Shown here piece after piece: positions 34,992 through 44,016 of a stretch of 64,000 nucleotides of DNA; position 1 is the stretch's first letter, and each line of letters begins with the position of its first letter. The position numbers and the translations under genes were made by a program. The notes below the pieces were generated by a model, which was not told where the DNA came from, did not search any database, and saw nothing but the letters and a program-made list of their open reading frames with translations. Source of the DNA: Mycolicibacterium madagascariense (GTDB taxonomy: Bacteria > Actinomycetota > Actinomycetes > Mycobacteriales > Mycobacteriaceae); NCBI RefSeq assembly GCF_010729665.1, contig NZ_AP022610.1, positions 1,984,001-2,048,000 on the forward strand, in the 5' to 3' direction.

Positions 34992-35978
34992 ATGTGGGCA
35001 TGGCTGGATGATTTCCAGCGCCGCCACCGCGCTGTCGGCTTCGTGGTGGCCGTCATCTACAAATACGTGGACGAGCAGGGTAGCTACCTCGCTGCCCTGA
35101 TTACGTACTACGCGTTCCTGTCGCTGTTTCCCGCCTTGCTGCTCCTAACCACCGTGCTGGGCGTGATCCTGGTGGGGCACCCGCAGTTGCAGCAGCAGGT
35201 GCTGCACTCGGCCGTCGCGCAGTTCCCGGTGATCGGCGGTCAGCTGTACCGCCCGCAGGGACTCAGTGGCGGACCCGCCGGCGTCGCCATCGGCATCGTG
35301 GTCGCGATCTACGGCGGGCTCGGCGTGGGCCAGGCGGTCCAGAACGCCCTCGACACGCTGTGGGCGGTGCCGCGCAACGACCGACCCGATCCGCTGCGGT
35401 CTCGGCTGCGCAGCTTGCTCATGTTGGTCGCGCTCGGCGGGGGACTGCTGGCCTCGACGGCGCTGTCGGCGGTGGCGCACGCGTCGAAGTCGTTGGGATT
35501 CTTCAGCACTGCGGGTTCGGTCGTCGCCGCGGTCGCGCTCAACTCGGTCGTGGCCCTGATCGCGTTCCGGGTCGCGACGGCGCGCGACGTGACCTACCGC
35601 CAGATCGCACCGGGGGCCATCGCGGCGGCGGTGATGTGGCAGCTGCTGCAATGGTTCGGGGCGATCTACGTGTCCCACGTGGTGAAGAGTGCCAGCGAGA
35701 CCAACAGCGTGTTCGCCTTGGTGCTGGGACTTCTCGCGTTCCTGTACCTGATCGCGACCGCCCTGCTGCTGTGTGCGACGGCGAACGTGGTGGCCGTCGA
35801 CCGCCTGCATCCGCGGGCCCTGCTCACCCAGTTCACCGACGACGTCCACCTCACCGGCGGTGACCGCCGCACCTACACCGCACAGGCAAAGGCGCAGCGC
35901 GCCAAGAGCTTTCAGCGGATCAGCGTGCACTTCGACGATCACGGCGAGAACCGTCCCGAGGACGGTGCAGCTCAGTAG
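34992..35978 (+). CDS. YihY/BrkB-family integral membrane protein
   Basis: A 328-residue protein with six TM segments and the family's opening pattern (YLAALITYYAFLSLFPALLL at about residues 31-50, and IYGGLGVGQAVQNALDTLWA near 108-127). ATG 34992 sits 5 bases after GGAGG; GTG 34989 is just upstream. Once called RNase BN by mistake, the family is of unclear function in the membrane. The hydrophilic tail of about 45 residues is basic. The stop overlaps the IclR-like gene by 7 bases. Confidence 0.88.
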   Translation: MWAWLDDFQRRHRAVGFVVAVIYKYVDEQGSYLAALITYYAFLSLFPALLLLTTVLGVILVGHPQLQQQVLHSAVAQFPVIGGQLYRPQGLSGGPAGVAIGIVVAIYGGLGVGQAVQNALDTLWAVPRNDRPDPLRSRLRSLLMLVALGGGLLASTALSAVAHASKSLGFFSTAGSVVAAVALNSVVALIAFRVATARDVTYRQIAPGAIAAAVMWQLLQWFGAIYVSHVVKSASETNSVFALVLGLLAFLYLIATALLLCATANVVAVDRLHPRALLTQFTDDVHLTGGDRRTYTAQAKAQRAKSFQRISVHFDDHGENRPEDGAAQ

Positions 35979-36673
35979 TCGTTGGCTGCGGCGTGCAAGG
36001 CGGCGGCCGCCCTGCGGGCGTTCCCCCAGCGCTCGGGGACGTGCAGCACGAGGGCCTGGCGGCAGGCCGATGAATCGTCGCGCACGGCGCACGCGAGTTG
36101 GCGCCCGACGAGAGGTGAGAGCGACTCGTAGACCTTGCGCCGCCGCGTGACCCGCAGGGCCAGGGTCGCGTCCATCGCGTCGTCGGTGAGCCCGAGATGC
36201 GCGGCGGCGACGGCGACGGCGCCGGCCGCCTCGGCGCGCGTCATCGACGAGAGGATGGCCGCCGCCGCAGCCCCGTCGGTCGCGCGCTGGCGCTGGCCCG
36301 GGCGGGGGGTGAGCGGCAACGGATGTCTGCCGAGGCGCACGTCGACGACGATGATCTGGTCGCCGAACAGCCGTGCCAGCGAGACGGTGTGACCGTCGAG
36401 ATCTGTTGTGGCACAAGCGCGAAAGAGACGATGCGCGATGCCGCCGGGGTCGGAGAGCTCGGACCAGCGGGGGCCGGTGTGCAGGGTCCCGTCGTGATCG
36501 CGGGCGATCAGGCCCGCGTCGCCCATGGTGCTCAGCAGGTCGGCGATCGAGCTCGTGGGCAGTCCGAGCAGCCCGCCCAGGGCGGCCGGGGTGCTCGCGG
36601 CGCCCGAGGCGATCGCCTCCAGGACGCGGGCACCCCGGTGCACGGCGGGGCTGCGCGGTCCGGCTACCCCCAC
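35972..36673 (-). CDS. IclR-like transcriptional regulator (short effector domain)
   Basis: A 233-residue protein with an N-terminal winged helix-turn-helix of IclR type (RGARVLEAIASG, TPAALGGLLGLPTSSIADLL, then GLIARDHDGTLHTG). The C-terminal part retains a degenerate IclR effector pattern (GRHPLPLTPRPGQRQRATDG). GTG 36673 lies 10 bases inside the end of the upstream regulator gene, so the two are coupled. With the IclR-sugar-binding fusion next door it may co-regulate the sugar ABC cassette. Confidence 0.7.
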   Translation of the reverse strand: MGVAGPRSPAVHRGARVLEAIASGAASTPAALGGLLGLPTSSIADLLSTMGDAGLIARDHDGTLHTGPRWSELSDPGGIAHRLFRACATTDLDGHTVSLARLFGDQIIVVDVRLGRHPLPLTPRPGQRQRATDGAAAAAILSSMTRAEAAGAVAVAAAHLGLTDDAMDATLALRVTRRRKVYESLSPLVGRQLACAVRDDSSACRQALVLHVPERWGNARRAAAALHAAANDY

Positions 36674-37779
36674 GGTCGATACTCCCCGACGGTGTCGGCG
36701 TCGATCAGCCGGGGGGCGAGGTACCGCGACGGCGGGGCGACGCGGCCACCGCCGTGCAGGGCGCTACCGATGTCCATCGCCGCGCGCACCAGGGCCGCCG
36801 GGTCCTGCGTCGCCGTGGCGACGATCGGTCCCCCCGAGCGGATCTCCTCGATCGCGTTCCTCGCTCCGTCGACCCCCACGATCGGCACCGCGATGCCGCG
36901 GGCGCGCAGCACCCGCGAGATGCCAATGGCGATCTGGTCATTGCTCGCGAAGAAGCCGTCCACGGTGGAGTCGCCCGCCAGGATCTCGCGTGCGGCACGT
37001 TCCCCCGAGTGGGCATCGAGCTCGCCATAGCTGGTCGCGACGACCGTCAACCCGGGGTGCGGGGCGATCGCCGCGAAGAAGCCGGCGACGCGGTCGGAGT
37101 TGGCGGTGATCGCAATGCCACCCACCATCGCGACCCGACCCCGACCCCCTAACGCCCTCACCAAGGCCGACCCCGCCAGGAAGCCGGCCTTCGTGTTGTC
37201 GGTCGCGACGACGGCGTCGGCGCCGCTGACCGCCGAACCGATGGCGACGACGGGTATTCGGGCCGCCCGGGCGCGGGCGCAGGCCTCCTCCAAGCCTTCG
37301 GTCGCGACGGGTTCGACGAGGATGAGGTCGAGTCCCGCGTCGACGAAGTCGAGGATCTGGCGCGACTGCGTCGCCCTGTCCTCCCTCGCGCTGTGCACCC
37401 GCAGGCGCGCGCCGAGCGTGTCGGCCTCGGCGCGGAGGGCGGCGATCTCGGCGAGGAAGAAGCTCTCGTCGAGGGGGTAGCTGAAACCGATGTCGTGCAC
37501 CGGCCAGCGTTGCGCCCTTGCCGCAGAGGCGAGTTCGTAGACGCGCGACCCGAGCACGTAGGTGCCGTCGACGCCCCTGGCGAGGAGGCCCTCCGCCGTG
37601 AGGGCATGGCAGATGCCCATGACGCTGCTCTTGGGCAGGCTGCTGCGATGCGTCAGGTCGGCCAGGGCCAGCGGGCGCTCGGCGTCGCTCACCAGCCGAA
37701 GGACGGTGGCCGCGCGAGCCAGCGCGGGGACGCGCTCCCGTTCCCGATGATCACTGGCCCCCGCCAATGGGTCCGGCAC
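36664..37779 (-). CDS. Fusion regulator: IclR-type winged helix plus periplasmic-binding-protein-like sugar domain
   Basis: A 371-residue protein. Residues 17-85 are an IclR-style DNA-binding domain (ALARAATVLRLVSDAERPLA, then SLPKSSVMGICHALTAEGLL). From about 95 it becomes a type-1 periplasmic-binding fold (VDAGLDLILVEPVATEGLEE, IPVVAIGSAVSGADAVVATD, DGFFASNDQIAIGI), as in LacI effector domains and RbsB. It lacks a signal peptide, so it is cytoplasmic. GTG 37779 has TACGCT 6 bases upstream, a leaderless promoter. It is divergent from the sugar-uptake operon and probably senses its ligand. LacI proteins use a different HTH, so this pairing is unusual. Confidence 0.85.
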   Translation of the reverse strand: MPDPLAGASDHRERERVPALARAATVLRLVSDAERPLALADLTHRSSLPKSSVMGICHALTAEGLLARGVDGTYVLGSRVYELASAARAQRWPVHDIGFSYPLDESFFLAEIAALRAEADTLGARLRVHSAREDRATQSRQILDFVDAGLDLILVEPVATEGLEEACARARAARIPVVAIGSAVSGADAVVATDNTKAGFLAGSALVRALGGRGRVAMVGGIAITANSDRVAGFFAAIAPHPGLTVVATSYGELDAHSGERAAREILAGDSTVDGFFASNDQIAIGISRVLRARGIAVPIVGVDGARNAIEEIRSGGPIVATATQDPAALVRAAMDIGSALHGGGRVAPPSRYLAPRLIDADTVGEYRPWG

Positions 37780-37785
37780 CGGCTC

Positions 37786-37791
37786 AGCGTA
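37786..37791 (-). promoter_or_regulatory. -10 element of leaderless promoter for the fusion regulator
   Basis: The minus strand reads TACGCT, 6 bases, GTG 37779. The same TACGCT-6-GTG arrangement is found at the GGDEF-EAL gene (59188). Confidence 0.55.
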
Positions 37792-37863
37792 GACGACGCA
37801 GGCTAACCGTCGAGTTCGGTGCCCCGAGCGGGAAGTGTTCGGCCGCAAGGCAAGAGCAACCGG

Positions 37864-37898
37864 CGTTGTTGACAACGTCTCACCTGCGTGCTTACTGT
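37864..37898 (+). promoter_or_regulatory. Consensus promoter and operator of the sugar ABC operon
   Basis: TTGACA (37869-37874), 18-base spacer, TACTGT (37893-37898): a near-consensus sigma-A type promoter about 100 bases before ATG 37998. The -35 is embedded in a perfect inverted repeat CGTTG-TTGA-CAACG (37864-37877), a good repressor site that would block RNA polymerase. The fusion regulator encoded just across the gap is the likely binder. Confidence 0.6.
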
Positions 37899-37997
37899 GT
37901 GTTTCATCACTCGACGCTGAGTACGACATATGAAACGCGGCGCCGAGTGCCGCGCGTGTCGATACGCGGTCCGCAGCTCATGTCGAAGGAGAAGTCG

Positions 37998-39050
37998 ATG
38001 GCGATTTCCCAGCGTGTCGTCGGTGCGATCAGCGTGGTCCTGGCCATCGCGATGGTGACCGGTGGATGCACCAAGAAGAACGAGAACACCCCCTCGGCGG
38101 GCGGGGGCTCGAGCGCCTCGCAGGGCGCCTCCGGCGGCAAGGTCAAGGTGGCGTTCGTCCCCAAACTGCAGGGCTCGCCCTACTTCGAGGCCATGGACAC
38201 CGGAGCCAAGCAGGCCGCGACCGCTCTCGGCAACGTGGAATGGCTCTACCAGGGGCCGACGTCCGCCGACGCCGCGGCGCAGGCGCAGATCGTCCGGTCC
38301 TTCATCCAGCAGAAGGTCGACGCGCTGGTGATCGCTCCCAATGATCCCGATTCCATGGCGCCGCTCATGAAGCAGGCGCAGGATGCCGGCATCAAGGTCC
38401 TGACCGCCGACACCGACGCGCCCAACTCGGTCCGCGAGGCCTTCGTCAACCAGGCCACCGCCGAGGGCATCGGCACCACCACCGCCGAGACCCTGATGAA
38501 GGCGATGGGCGGAAAGGGCAAGTGGGCCATCGTGTCCTGCGGTGAGACCGCCGAGAACCTCAACTCGTGGATCGCCGCCGAGAAGGCCTACGTGTCGGCC
38601 AAGTACCCGGAGGCGCAGCTCGTCGACGTGGTCTACTCCGGTGAGGACCAGGCCAAGGGCACCCAGATGTCGACTGATCTGATGAGTGCCCACCCGGATC
38701 TGAAGGGCCTGCTGGGACAGTGCACGACCTCGGCCGTCGGCGTCGCGCAGGCCGTCAAGGACGCGGGCAAGATCGGTCAGGTCTTCACCGTCGGGATCGG
38801 CACCCCGAAGTCGATGAAGCCGTATCTGACCGACGGCTCGTCGTCCGGCTCGATCCTGTGGAACGTCCAGAATCTCGGCTACCTCACGGCGTGGGCCGGC
38901 GAGCAGCTCGCGACGGGCAAGGCGTTCCAAGCCACCAATGCGGTCAATGCTCAACTGCCACAGGTGAAGTGGGACGAGGCCACCAAGACCCTGGTGCTCG
39001 GTGATCCGCTGCTGATCACCACCCAGAACGTCGACCAGTTCGACTACTGA
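37998..39050 (+). CDS. Sugar ABC transporter substrate-binding lipoprotein (RbsB/LsrB type)
   Basis: A 350-residue lipoprotein: signal with lipobox ending GGC at about residue 24, a Ser/Gly linker, then a type-1 binding fold (VAFVPKLQGSPYFEAMDTGA; VDALVIAPNDPDSMAPLMKQ; LLGQCTTSAVGVAQAVKDAG). Such proteins bind pentoses, deoxysugars, polyols or AI-2. ATG 37998 has GAAGGAGA upstream; ATG 37980 in frame is less likely. First gene of a five-gene operon, divergent from the fusion regulator. The cassette plan (binding protein, fused double ATPase, two different permeases) is that of LsrACDB or rhamnose RhaSTPQ systems. Confidence 0.93.
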   Translation: MAISQRVVGAISVVLAIAMVTGGCTKKNENTPSAGGGSSASQGASGGKVKVAFVPKLQGSPYFEAMDTGAKQAATALGNVEWLYQGPTSADAAAQAQIVRSFIQQKVDALVIAPNDPDSMAPLMKQAQDAGIKVLTADTDAPNSVREAFVNQATAEGIGTTTAETLMKAMGGKGKWAIVSCGETAENLNSWIAAEKAYVSAKYPEAQLVDVVYSGEDQAKGTQMSTDLMSAHPDLKGLLGQCTTSAVGVAQAVKDAGKIGQVFTVGIGTPKSMKPYLTDGSSSGSILWNVQNLGYLTAWAGEQLATGKAFQATNAVNAQLPQVKWDEATKTLVLGDPLLITTQNVDQFDY

Positions 39051-39055
39051 CCGCG

Positions 39056-40564
39056 ATGCCGGACGAGCCGCGACTGACCCTCGCGGGGGTGGTCAAGAGC
39101 TACGGCGCAGTGTCCGCGATCAGGCATGCCGACCTCGAGCTGCGCGCGGGGCAGGTGCACGCGCTGGTCGGTGAGAACGGCGCAGGCAAGTCGACGCTGA
39201 TCAAGATCATCTCCGGTGCGACGATGCCCGACGCGGGCACCGTCAGGTACGACGGTCGGCCGGTGTCCATCACCTCGACGGTCGACGCGATCGCCCTCGG
39301 CATCGCGACCGTGTACCAGGAACCGCAGCTGTTCGCCGAACTCACCGTCGCCGAGAACGTGTTCATGGGACGCGAACTCGTCAGCCGGGGGCGCGTCGAC
39401 TGGGCCGCGCAGAACGACCGGGTCGTCGACCTGCTCGCCGCCCTCGACCTGCCCGCCACGCTGGCGACGGCCACCGTCGGGATGCTCTCGGTCGCGACCC
39501 AGCAGCAGGTGTCGATCGCCAAGGCGCTGGCGGGCAAGTGCGGCATCCTCATCCTCGACGAGCCCTCGGCGATCCTGACCGACGCCGAGATCGAGGTGCT
39601 GTTCGGCATCATTCGCCGTCTTGCCGCCGACGGTGTGGCGATCGTCTACATCTCCCATCGGCTCGACGAGGTCGTCACGATCGCCGACCAGGTCACGGTC
39701 ATGCGGGACGGCAGCACCATCGGCACCCATCCGATCGCCGAGATGACGGTGCGCCGGATGGCCGAACTCATGGTGGGAGAAGCTCTTCTAGAACACGCCG
39801 GGCCACGTGCGGTGTCGACGGGCGAACCCGTCCTCGAGCTCCGCTCGCTGGCCAGGACGGGGGCCTTCCACGACGTGAGCCTGACGCTGAGGTCCGGTGA
39901 GATCCTCGGTCTCTACGGGCTCGTCGGGTCCGGCGTCGCGGAGATCGCCGAGTGCGTCCACGGTTTGGCGAAGACCAGCTCGGGCGACATCGTGATCCGG
40001 GGACGCGTGATCGCGCCGCGCTCACCACGGGAGGCCGAGCGGGCCGGGATCGCGCTGCTGCCCGCCAATCGCAAGACCGAGGGCATGTTCTCGTTTCAGT
40101 CCATCGCGTTCAACGTCTCGATCGGACACCTGGACCGGTTGTCACGCGGGCGGGCGTTCGTGGACCGGCGCCGTGAACGGTCGGTCGTCAAGGAGCTGAT
40201 GAAGCGCCTGTCGGTACGTGCCCAGGACGAAGACCAGCCCGTGGGAACGCTTTCCGGTGGCAATGCGCAGAAGGTGATGCTGGCCCGCCAGCTCGTCGAG
40301 CGGCCCACGCTGCTGCTCCTGGCCGAGCCCACGCAGGGCGTCGACATCGGGGCCAAGGAGGAGATCCACCGCATCGTCACCGATCTCGCCGACAGCGGCA
40401 CCGCAGTCCTCGTCGTGACGTCGGATCTGCAGGAGGCACTGCGTATCACCGACCGGTTGCTCGTCATCCGCGCGGGCACCGTCGCCGCGGAGTTCGGTCC
40501 GGACGCCCGGCAGGTCGACGTCCTGGCCGCCGCCGCGGGAGACCGGGAAGGGGTGGGGACGTGA
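39056..40564 (+). CDS. Sugar ABC transporter ATPase, two fused nucleotide-binding domains
   Basis: A 502-residue cytoplasmic RbsA-type protein. N-terminal NBD: Walker A GENGAGKST (about 39-47), Walker B ILILDEPSA, but the signature reads LSVATQQQV rather than LSGGQ. C-terminal NBD: degenerate Walker A (GLVGSGVAEI), intact signature LSGGNAQKV and Walker B LLLLAEPTQGVD. This asymmetry is normal for the RbsA/LsrA class, where one composite site hydrolyses ATP. It starts 5 bases after the binding-protein stop and overlaps the next gene by 4 bases. Confidence 0.93.
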   Translation: MPDEPRLTLAGVVKSYGAVSAIRHADLELRAGQVHALVGENGAGKSTLIKIISGATMPDAGTVRYDGRPVSITSTVDAIALGIATVYQEPQLFAELTVAENVFMGRELVSRGRVDWAAQNDRVVDLLAALDLPATLATATVGMLSVATQQQVSIAKALAGKCGILILDEPSAILTDAEIEVLFGIIRRLAADGVAIVYISHRLDEVVTIADQVTVMRDGSTIGTHPIAEMTVRRMAELMVGEALLEHAGPRAVSTGEPVLELRSLARTGAFHDVSLTLRSGEILGLYGLVGSGVAEIAECVHGLAKTSSGDIVIRGRVIAPRSPREAERAGIALLPANRKTEGMFSFQSIAFNVSIGHLDRLSRGRAFVDRRRERSVVKELMKRLSVRAQDEDQPVGTLSGGNAQKVMLARQLVERPTLLLLAEPTQGVDIGAKEEIHRIVTDLADSGTAVLVVTSDLQEALRITDRLLVIRAGTVAAEFGPDARQVDVLAAAAGDREGVGT

Positions 40565-41571
40565 GCGCCACGGCGGAATCCATCGCCGCCTCGGTGCGTA
40601 CGCGGGCCCGGGTGCTGCCCGCACCGGTGACGCCCGCCGAGATTGCGTTGATCGCGGTGCTCGTCGTGCTGTGGATCGCGCTGGCCTTCGCGACGCCGGC
40701 ATTCCTCAGCGCGGGCTCGATCGTCCCGTTGCTCGTCGAGTTCTCCCCGGTCGCGTTGATCGGCATCGGCATGACGTTCGTGATCGTCACCGGAGGCATC
40801 GACGTCTCCGTCGGTGGCGCCATCATGGTGTGTGCGGTCGTCACGGCCAAGCTCATGCGGGATCAGTCCCTGCCGATGGTGTGGTGCGTGCTCGTGGCGG
40901 TCGCGACGGGCGCGGTACTGGGAGCGGTCAACGGCGCACTCATCGCCTACGGGCGCGTGCACGCCATCATCATCACGTTCGGCACCGCGAACCTGTTCCT
41001 GTTCGTCGGCCTGCAGATCTTCGCCTCCCAACCGATCAGCGGCATGCCGAACACGTTGTCCTGGTTCGGTCGTGGCGTCGACGGCCGCACGCTGGGGGTG
41101 CCGCACAGCTTCGCCATCACCGTCGTGCTCGCGGCGCTCGCGTGGTGGTATCTGCGCCTCACTCCCGGCGGGCGGCACTTCTTCGCCGTCGGTGGCGATC
41201 CGTTGGCCGCCCGTCTCGCCGGCATTCGGGTGCAGCGTCGCATCCTGATCGCCTATGTCATCACCGGTGTCCTCGTCGGCCTGGGCGCGATCTTCACCCT
41301 GGCCAAGGGGACCTCGAGCCTCGACCAGTCCGTGGGGTCGGGCCAGGAGCTCGCCGTCATCGCGGCGGTGGTGATCGGCGGTACGTCGATCATGGGTGGA
41401 CGCGGCTCGGTGTTCGGCACCGTACTCGGAGCGCTGCTCGTCCAAACCGTGAAATCCGGTGTGACACAGCTCGGCTGGCCGTCTCAGCTGTCCGATCTGT
41501 TCGTCGGTGTCTTCATCGTCGTCGCCGTGGGAACGGATCTGTTGCGACGGCGTGCGAGGAGGAACCCGTGA
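40561..41571 (+). CDS. Sugar ABC transporter permease 1 (RbsC/LsrC type)
   Basis: A 336-residue protein with 8-10 TM helices of the BPD-transporter-2 family. It carries VIVTGGIDVSVGG near residue 75-87 and GGTSIMGGRGSVFGT near 275, which match the family's ATPase-contact and substrate-path motifs. GTG 40561 overlaps the ATPase stop (GTGA). Forms a heterodimeric channel with the next permease. Confidence 0.92.
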   Translation: MSATAESIAASVRTRARVLPAPVTPAEIALIAVLVVLWIALAFATPAFLSAGSIVPLLVEFSPVALIGIGMTFVIVTGGIDVSVGGAIMVCAVVTAKLMRDQSLPMVWCVLVAVATGAVLGAVNGALIAYGRVHAIIITFGTANLFLFVGLQIFASQPISGMPNTLSWFGRGVDGRTLGVPHSFAITVVLAALAWWYLRLTPGGRHFFAVGGDPLAARLAGIRVQRRILIAYVITGVLVGLGAIFTLAKGTSSLDQSVGSGQELAVIAAVVIGGTSIMGGRGSVFGTVLGALLVQTVKSGVTQLGWPSQLSDLFVGVFIVVAVGTDLLRRRARRNP

Positions 41572-42650
41572 GCGTCGAGACCCCCGCCCCGCCCGCTACG
41601 GCACCGGCCGGCCGCCGCCGCGTCGACCGGGTCTGGGAGGCGGTGCTGACCCAGCGGATCGTGCTGCTGGCCGTGCTGATCGTCGTGGTGGTCGGATGGC
41701 TGATGTACTTGAGCGCCAATGGATATCTCAGTGGCGACTACGACTTCGACTACCTGTCGGCCAGTCTCATCGACGCCGTTCCGCTGGCGCTGCTGGGTTT
41801 CGCCGAGCTGGTCGTCATCGTGTCGGGCCGCGGCGGCATCGATCTGTCGGTCGGCGCGATGGTGTCGCTGGTGGGCATGGTGTTCGGCTTCGCCCACGGC
41901 ACCTGGAACTGGCCGCTGCCGGCCGCGATCGTGGTGGCCGTCGTCGTCGGCGGTCTGCTGGGGGCGATCAACGGATTCCTCATCGCCAGAATCGGATTCC
42001 CCGCCCTCATCGCGACCCTGGCCACCTACTACGCCTACCGGTCGATCGCCCTGGTCGTCAACGACCAGAAGCCGATCAACAGCCCGCAGATCCAGAACCT
42101 CTACCCGCTGACGGGCTCGGTGCGCGTGCCGATCATCGGTGACTACATCCCCGACGTCCCACTCGGGGTGTTCACCTTCCTGGTCCCCGCGCTGGTGCTG
42201 CTGTGGCTTGCCCTGGGGCGCGGCACCTTTGGGCGCCGGCTCTACGCCGTCGGGACGAACGACGTCGCGGCGCGGTGGGCCGGCATCGACGTCGCCGGCA
42301 CCCGGATGCGGGCCTACGTGCTGTCCGGGGTGCTCTCGGGTGTGGTCGCGGTCTACGTCACCGCGGAGTTCGCGTCGGCCCGGCCCGACGCGGGCACCTC
42401 CGGAAACGGTCTGGCGCTGCCGGCGATCACGATCGCCGTGCTTGGGGGAGTGGCCATCACCGGGGGCATCGGGCGGCTGGCCGGCGTCCTGCTCGCCGCA
42501 CTCCTCATCGTGTGGCTCGACGCCGGAATCATCCTGTACTTCGAGGGCAACACCGGCACTCAGTTCCAACTGCTCGCGCTCGGCGCCGTCCTCGTCCTGT
42601 CGGCCCTGCTGAACGGATTCACCACCCGCCGCTTCCGCGGCGGTGACTAG
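41568..42650 (+). CDS. Sugar ABC transporter permease 2 (RbsC/LsrD type)
   Basis: A 360-residue membrane protein, same family as permease 1 but divergent: VIVSGRGGIDLSVGAMVSL near residue 82-100 and VLGGVAITGGIGRLAGVLLA near 290. GTG 41568 overlaps the stop of permease 1 and has GAGGAGG upstream. Two distinct permeases point to an LsrCD- or RhaPQ-like transporter. Confidence 0.92.
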   Translation: MSVETPAPPATAPAGRRRVDRVWEAVLTQRIVLLAVLIVVVVGWLMYLSANGYLSGDYDFDYLSASLIDAVPLALLGFAELVVIVSGRGGIDLSVGAMVSLVGMVFGFAHGTWNWPLPAAIVVAVVVGGLLGAINGFLIARIGFPALIATLATYYAYRSIALVVNDQKPINSPQIQNLYPLTGSVRVPIIGDYIPDVPLGVFTFLVPALVLLWLALGRGTFGRRLYAVGTNDVAARWAGIDVAGTRMRAYVLSGVLSGVVAVYVTAEFASARPDAGTSGNGLALPAITIAVLGGVAITGGIGRLAGVLLAALLIVWLDAGIILYFEGNTGTQFQLLALGAVLVLSALLNGFTTRRFRGGD

Positions 42651-42671
42651 CTCTCGACGAAGTGGAGACCC

Positions 42672-43439
42672 ATGACCGTCCTCGACGCCTTCATGCTGAA
42701 GGGCAAGCGCGCCTTGGTAACCGGAGGCAACCGCGGGCTGGGGTTGGCGTTCGTCAGGGGTCTCGCCGAGGCCGGTGCCGACGTCGTCTTCGTCTCGCGC
42801 GACGCCGAACGCAACGCGGCAGCCGTCGCCGCGCTGGCGCAGGAGGGCCTCACCACGAGCGCCTTCGAGGTCGACGTCACGGCGTCCGACGGTCCCGACG
42901 CCGCGATCGACGGCGCGCTCGACCGGCTGGGCGGACTGGATCTCCTGCTCAACAACGCGGGACTGGCGATCCACAAGCCCGCGTTGGAGATCACCGACGA
43001 GGAGTGGGATCGCGTGTTCGACGTCAACACCCGCTCGCTATGGCGGTTGAGCCGGAGCGCGGGCGCCCACATGAGGGATCATGGCCGCGGCAACATCCTC
43101 AACGTCGGCTCGATCAGCTCGCTCATCGTGAACCGGCCGCAGTGGCAGCCGTCCTACAACGCCTCGAAGGCCGCCGTGCACCAGCTGACGAAATCGCTGG
43201 CGGCGGAGTGGGCGCCCTACGGCATCAGGGTCAACGCCATCGCGCCCGGCTACGTCAAGACGGAGATGGCGCCGGTCGACGAACCACGGTTCCGTCGGCA
43301 CTGGATCGAGGACGCGCCCATGAAACGGTATGCGCTGCCCGAGGAGATCGCCCCGACCGTGGTGTACATGGCCTCCGACGCGTCGGCGTTCATGACCGGA
43401 TCGGTCGTCGTCATCGACGGCGGCTACACCCTGTACTGA
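42672..43439 (+). CDS. SDR-family dehydrogenase of the sugar-uptake operon
   Basis: A 255-residue classical SDR: VTGGNRGLGLAF (residues 17-28), LNNAG, Ser in NVGSISS, YNASK, and the closing MTGSVVVIDGGYTLY. It follows permease 2 by 21 bases, so it probably oxidises the imported sugar or polyol to a keto-sugar. Which one is not visible; no kinase or isomerase is in the cassette, so later steps are encoded elsewhere. GGAGACC precedes ATG 42672. Confidence 0.9.
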   Translation: MTVLDAFMLKGKRALVTGGNRGLGLAFVRGLAEAGADVVFVSRDAERNAAAVAALAQEGLTTSAFEVDVTASDGPDAAIDGALDRLGGLDLLLNNAGLAIHKPALEITDEEWDRVFDVNTRSLWRLSRSAGAHMRDHGRGNILNVGSISSLIVNRPQWQPSYNASKAAVHQLTKSLAAEWAPYGIRVNAIAPGYVKTEMAPVDEPRFRRHWIEDAPMKRYALPEEIAPTVVYMASDASAFMTGSVVVIDGGYTLY

Positions 43440-43442
43440 ACG

Positions 43443-43868
43443 TCAGCCCTTGCGCTGGAGTTCGAAGACGGGGATGACGCGCGTCGTCTTGCGCTGATAC
43501 TCCCCGAACTGGGGCTGGGCCTCGACCTGCTTGGCATAGATCTCGTCGCGTTCGGCGCCCGAGAGCAGGCGGGCGGTGACGGGGAACGTCTCGCTGCCCA
43601 ATTCGACGACGGTCTCGGGGTGGGCGACGAGGTTGTGGTACCAGTCGGGGTTGGTGTCGGCGCCGCCCTTGCTGGCGAAGATGAAGACGCGGCTCCCGTC
43701 GAGCAGCGGCACCAGGGGCGCTATCCGCTCCGTTCCCGACTTCGCTCCGACGTGGTGGACCAGCACCAGCGGCTTGCCCTCGAACATGCCACCCGCCTTG
43801 CCGCCGCTCTCGCGGAACTCGCTGATGACCCGTCGATTCATCTCGTCGAAGTCGATGGCCTCGCTCAT
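43443..43868 (-). CDS. Deazaflavin (F420)-dependent nitroreductase-family protein (Ddn-like)
   Basis: A 141-residue protein of the split-barrel F420-binding family: KPLVLVHHVGAKSGTERIAP (residues 32-51), VFIFASKGGADTNPDWYHNL, and VELGSETFPVTARLLSGAER. The Ser/Lys/Gly residues around ASKGG and the NPDWYHNL motif contact the cofactor in this family. The substrate is probably a quinone or other hydrophobic molecule. GGAG precedes ATG 43868. Convergent with the SDR gene with 3 bases between stops. Confidence 0.9.
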   Translation of the reverse strand: MSEAIDFDEMNRRVISEFRESGGKAGGMFEGKPLVLVHHVGAKSGTERIAPLVPLLDGSRVFIFASKGGADTNPDWYHNLVAHPETVVELGSETFPVTARLLSGAERDEIYAKQVEAQPQFGEYQRKTTRVIPVFELQRKG

Positions 43869-44016
43869 GGGTGGTCTCCTGACTCGTCGGCGAATCGCTC
43901 GGCATGGTCAGCGGGGGAGGGGGCCGGCGTATTCCCTTGCCTCCGTGCCCACCACGCGCGACGGTGAAGCTGAAGGATTTCCGTCAAGTTGGTTTGAAGA
44001 TGCCGTCGACGTGGAA

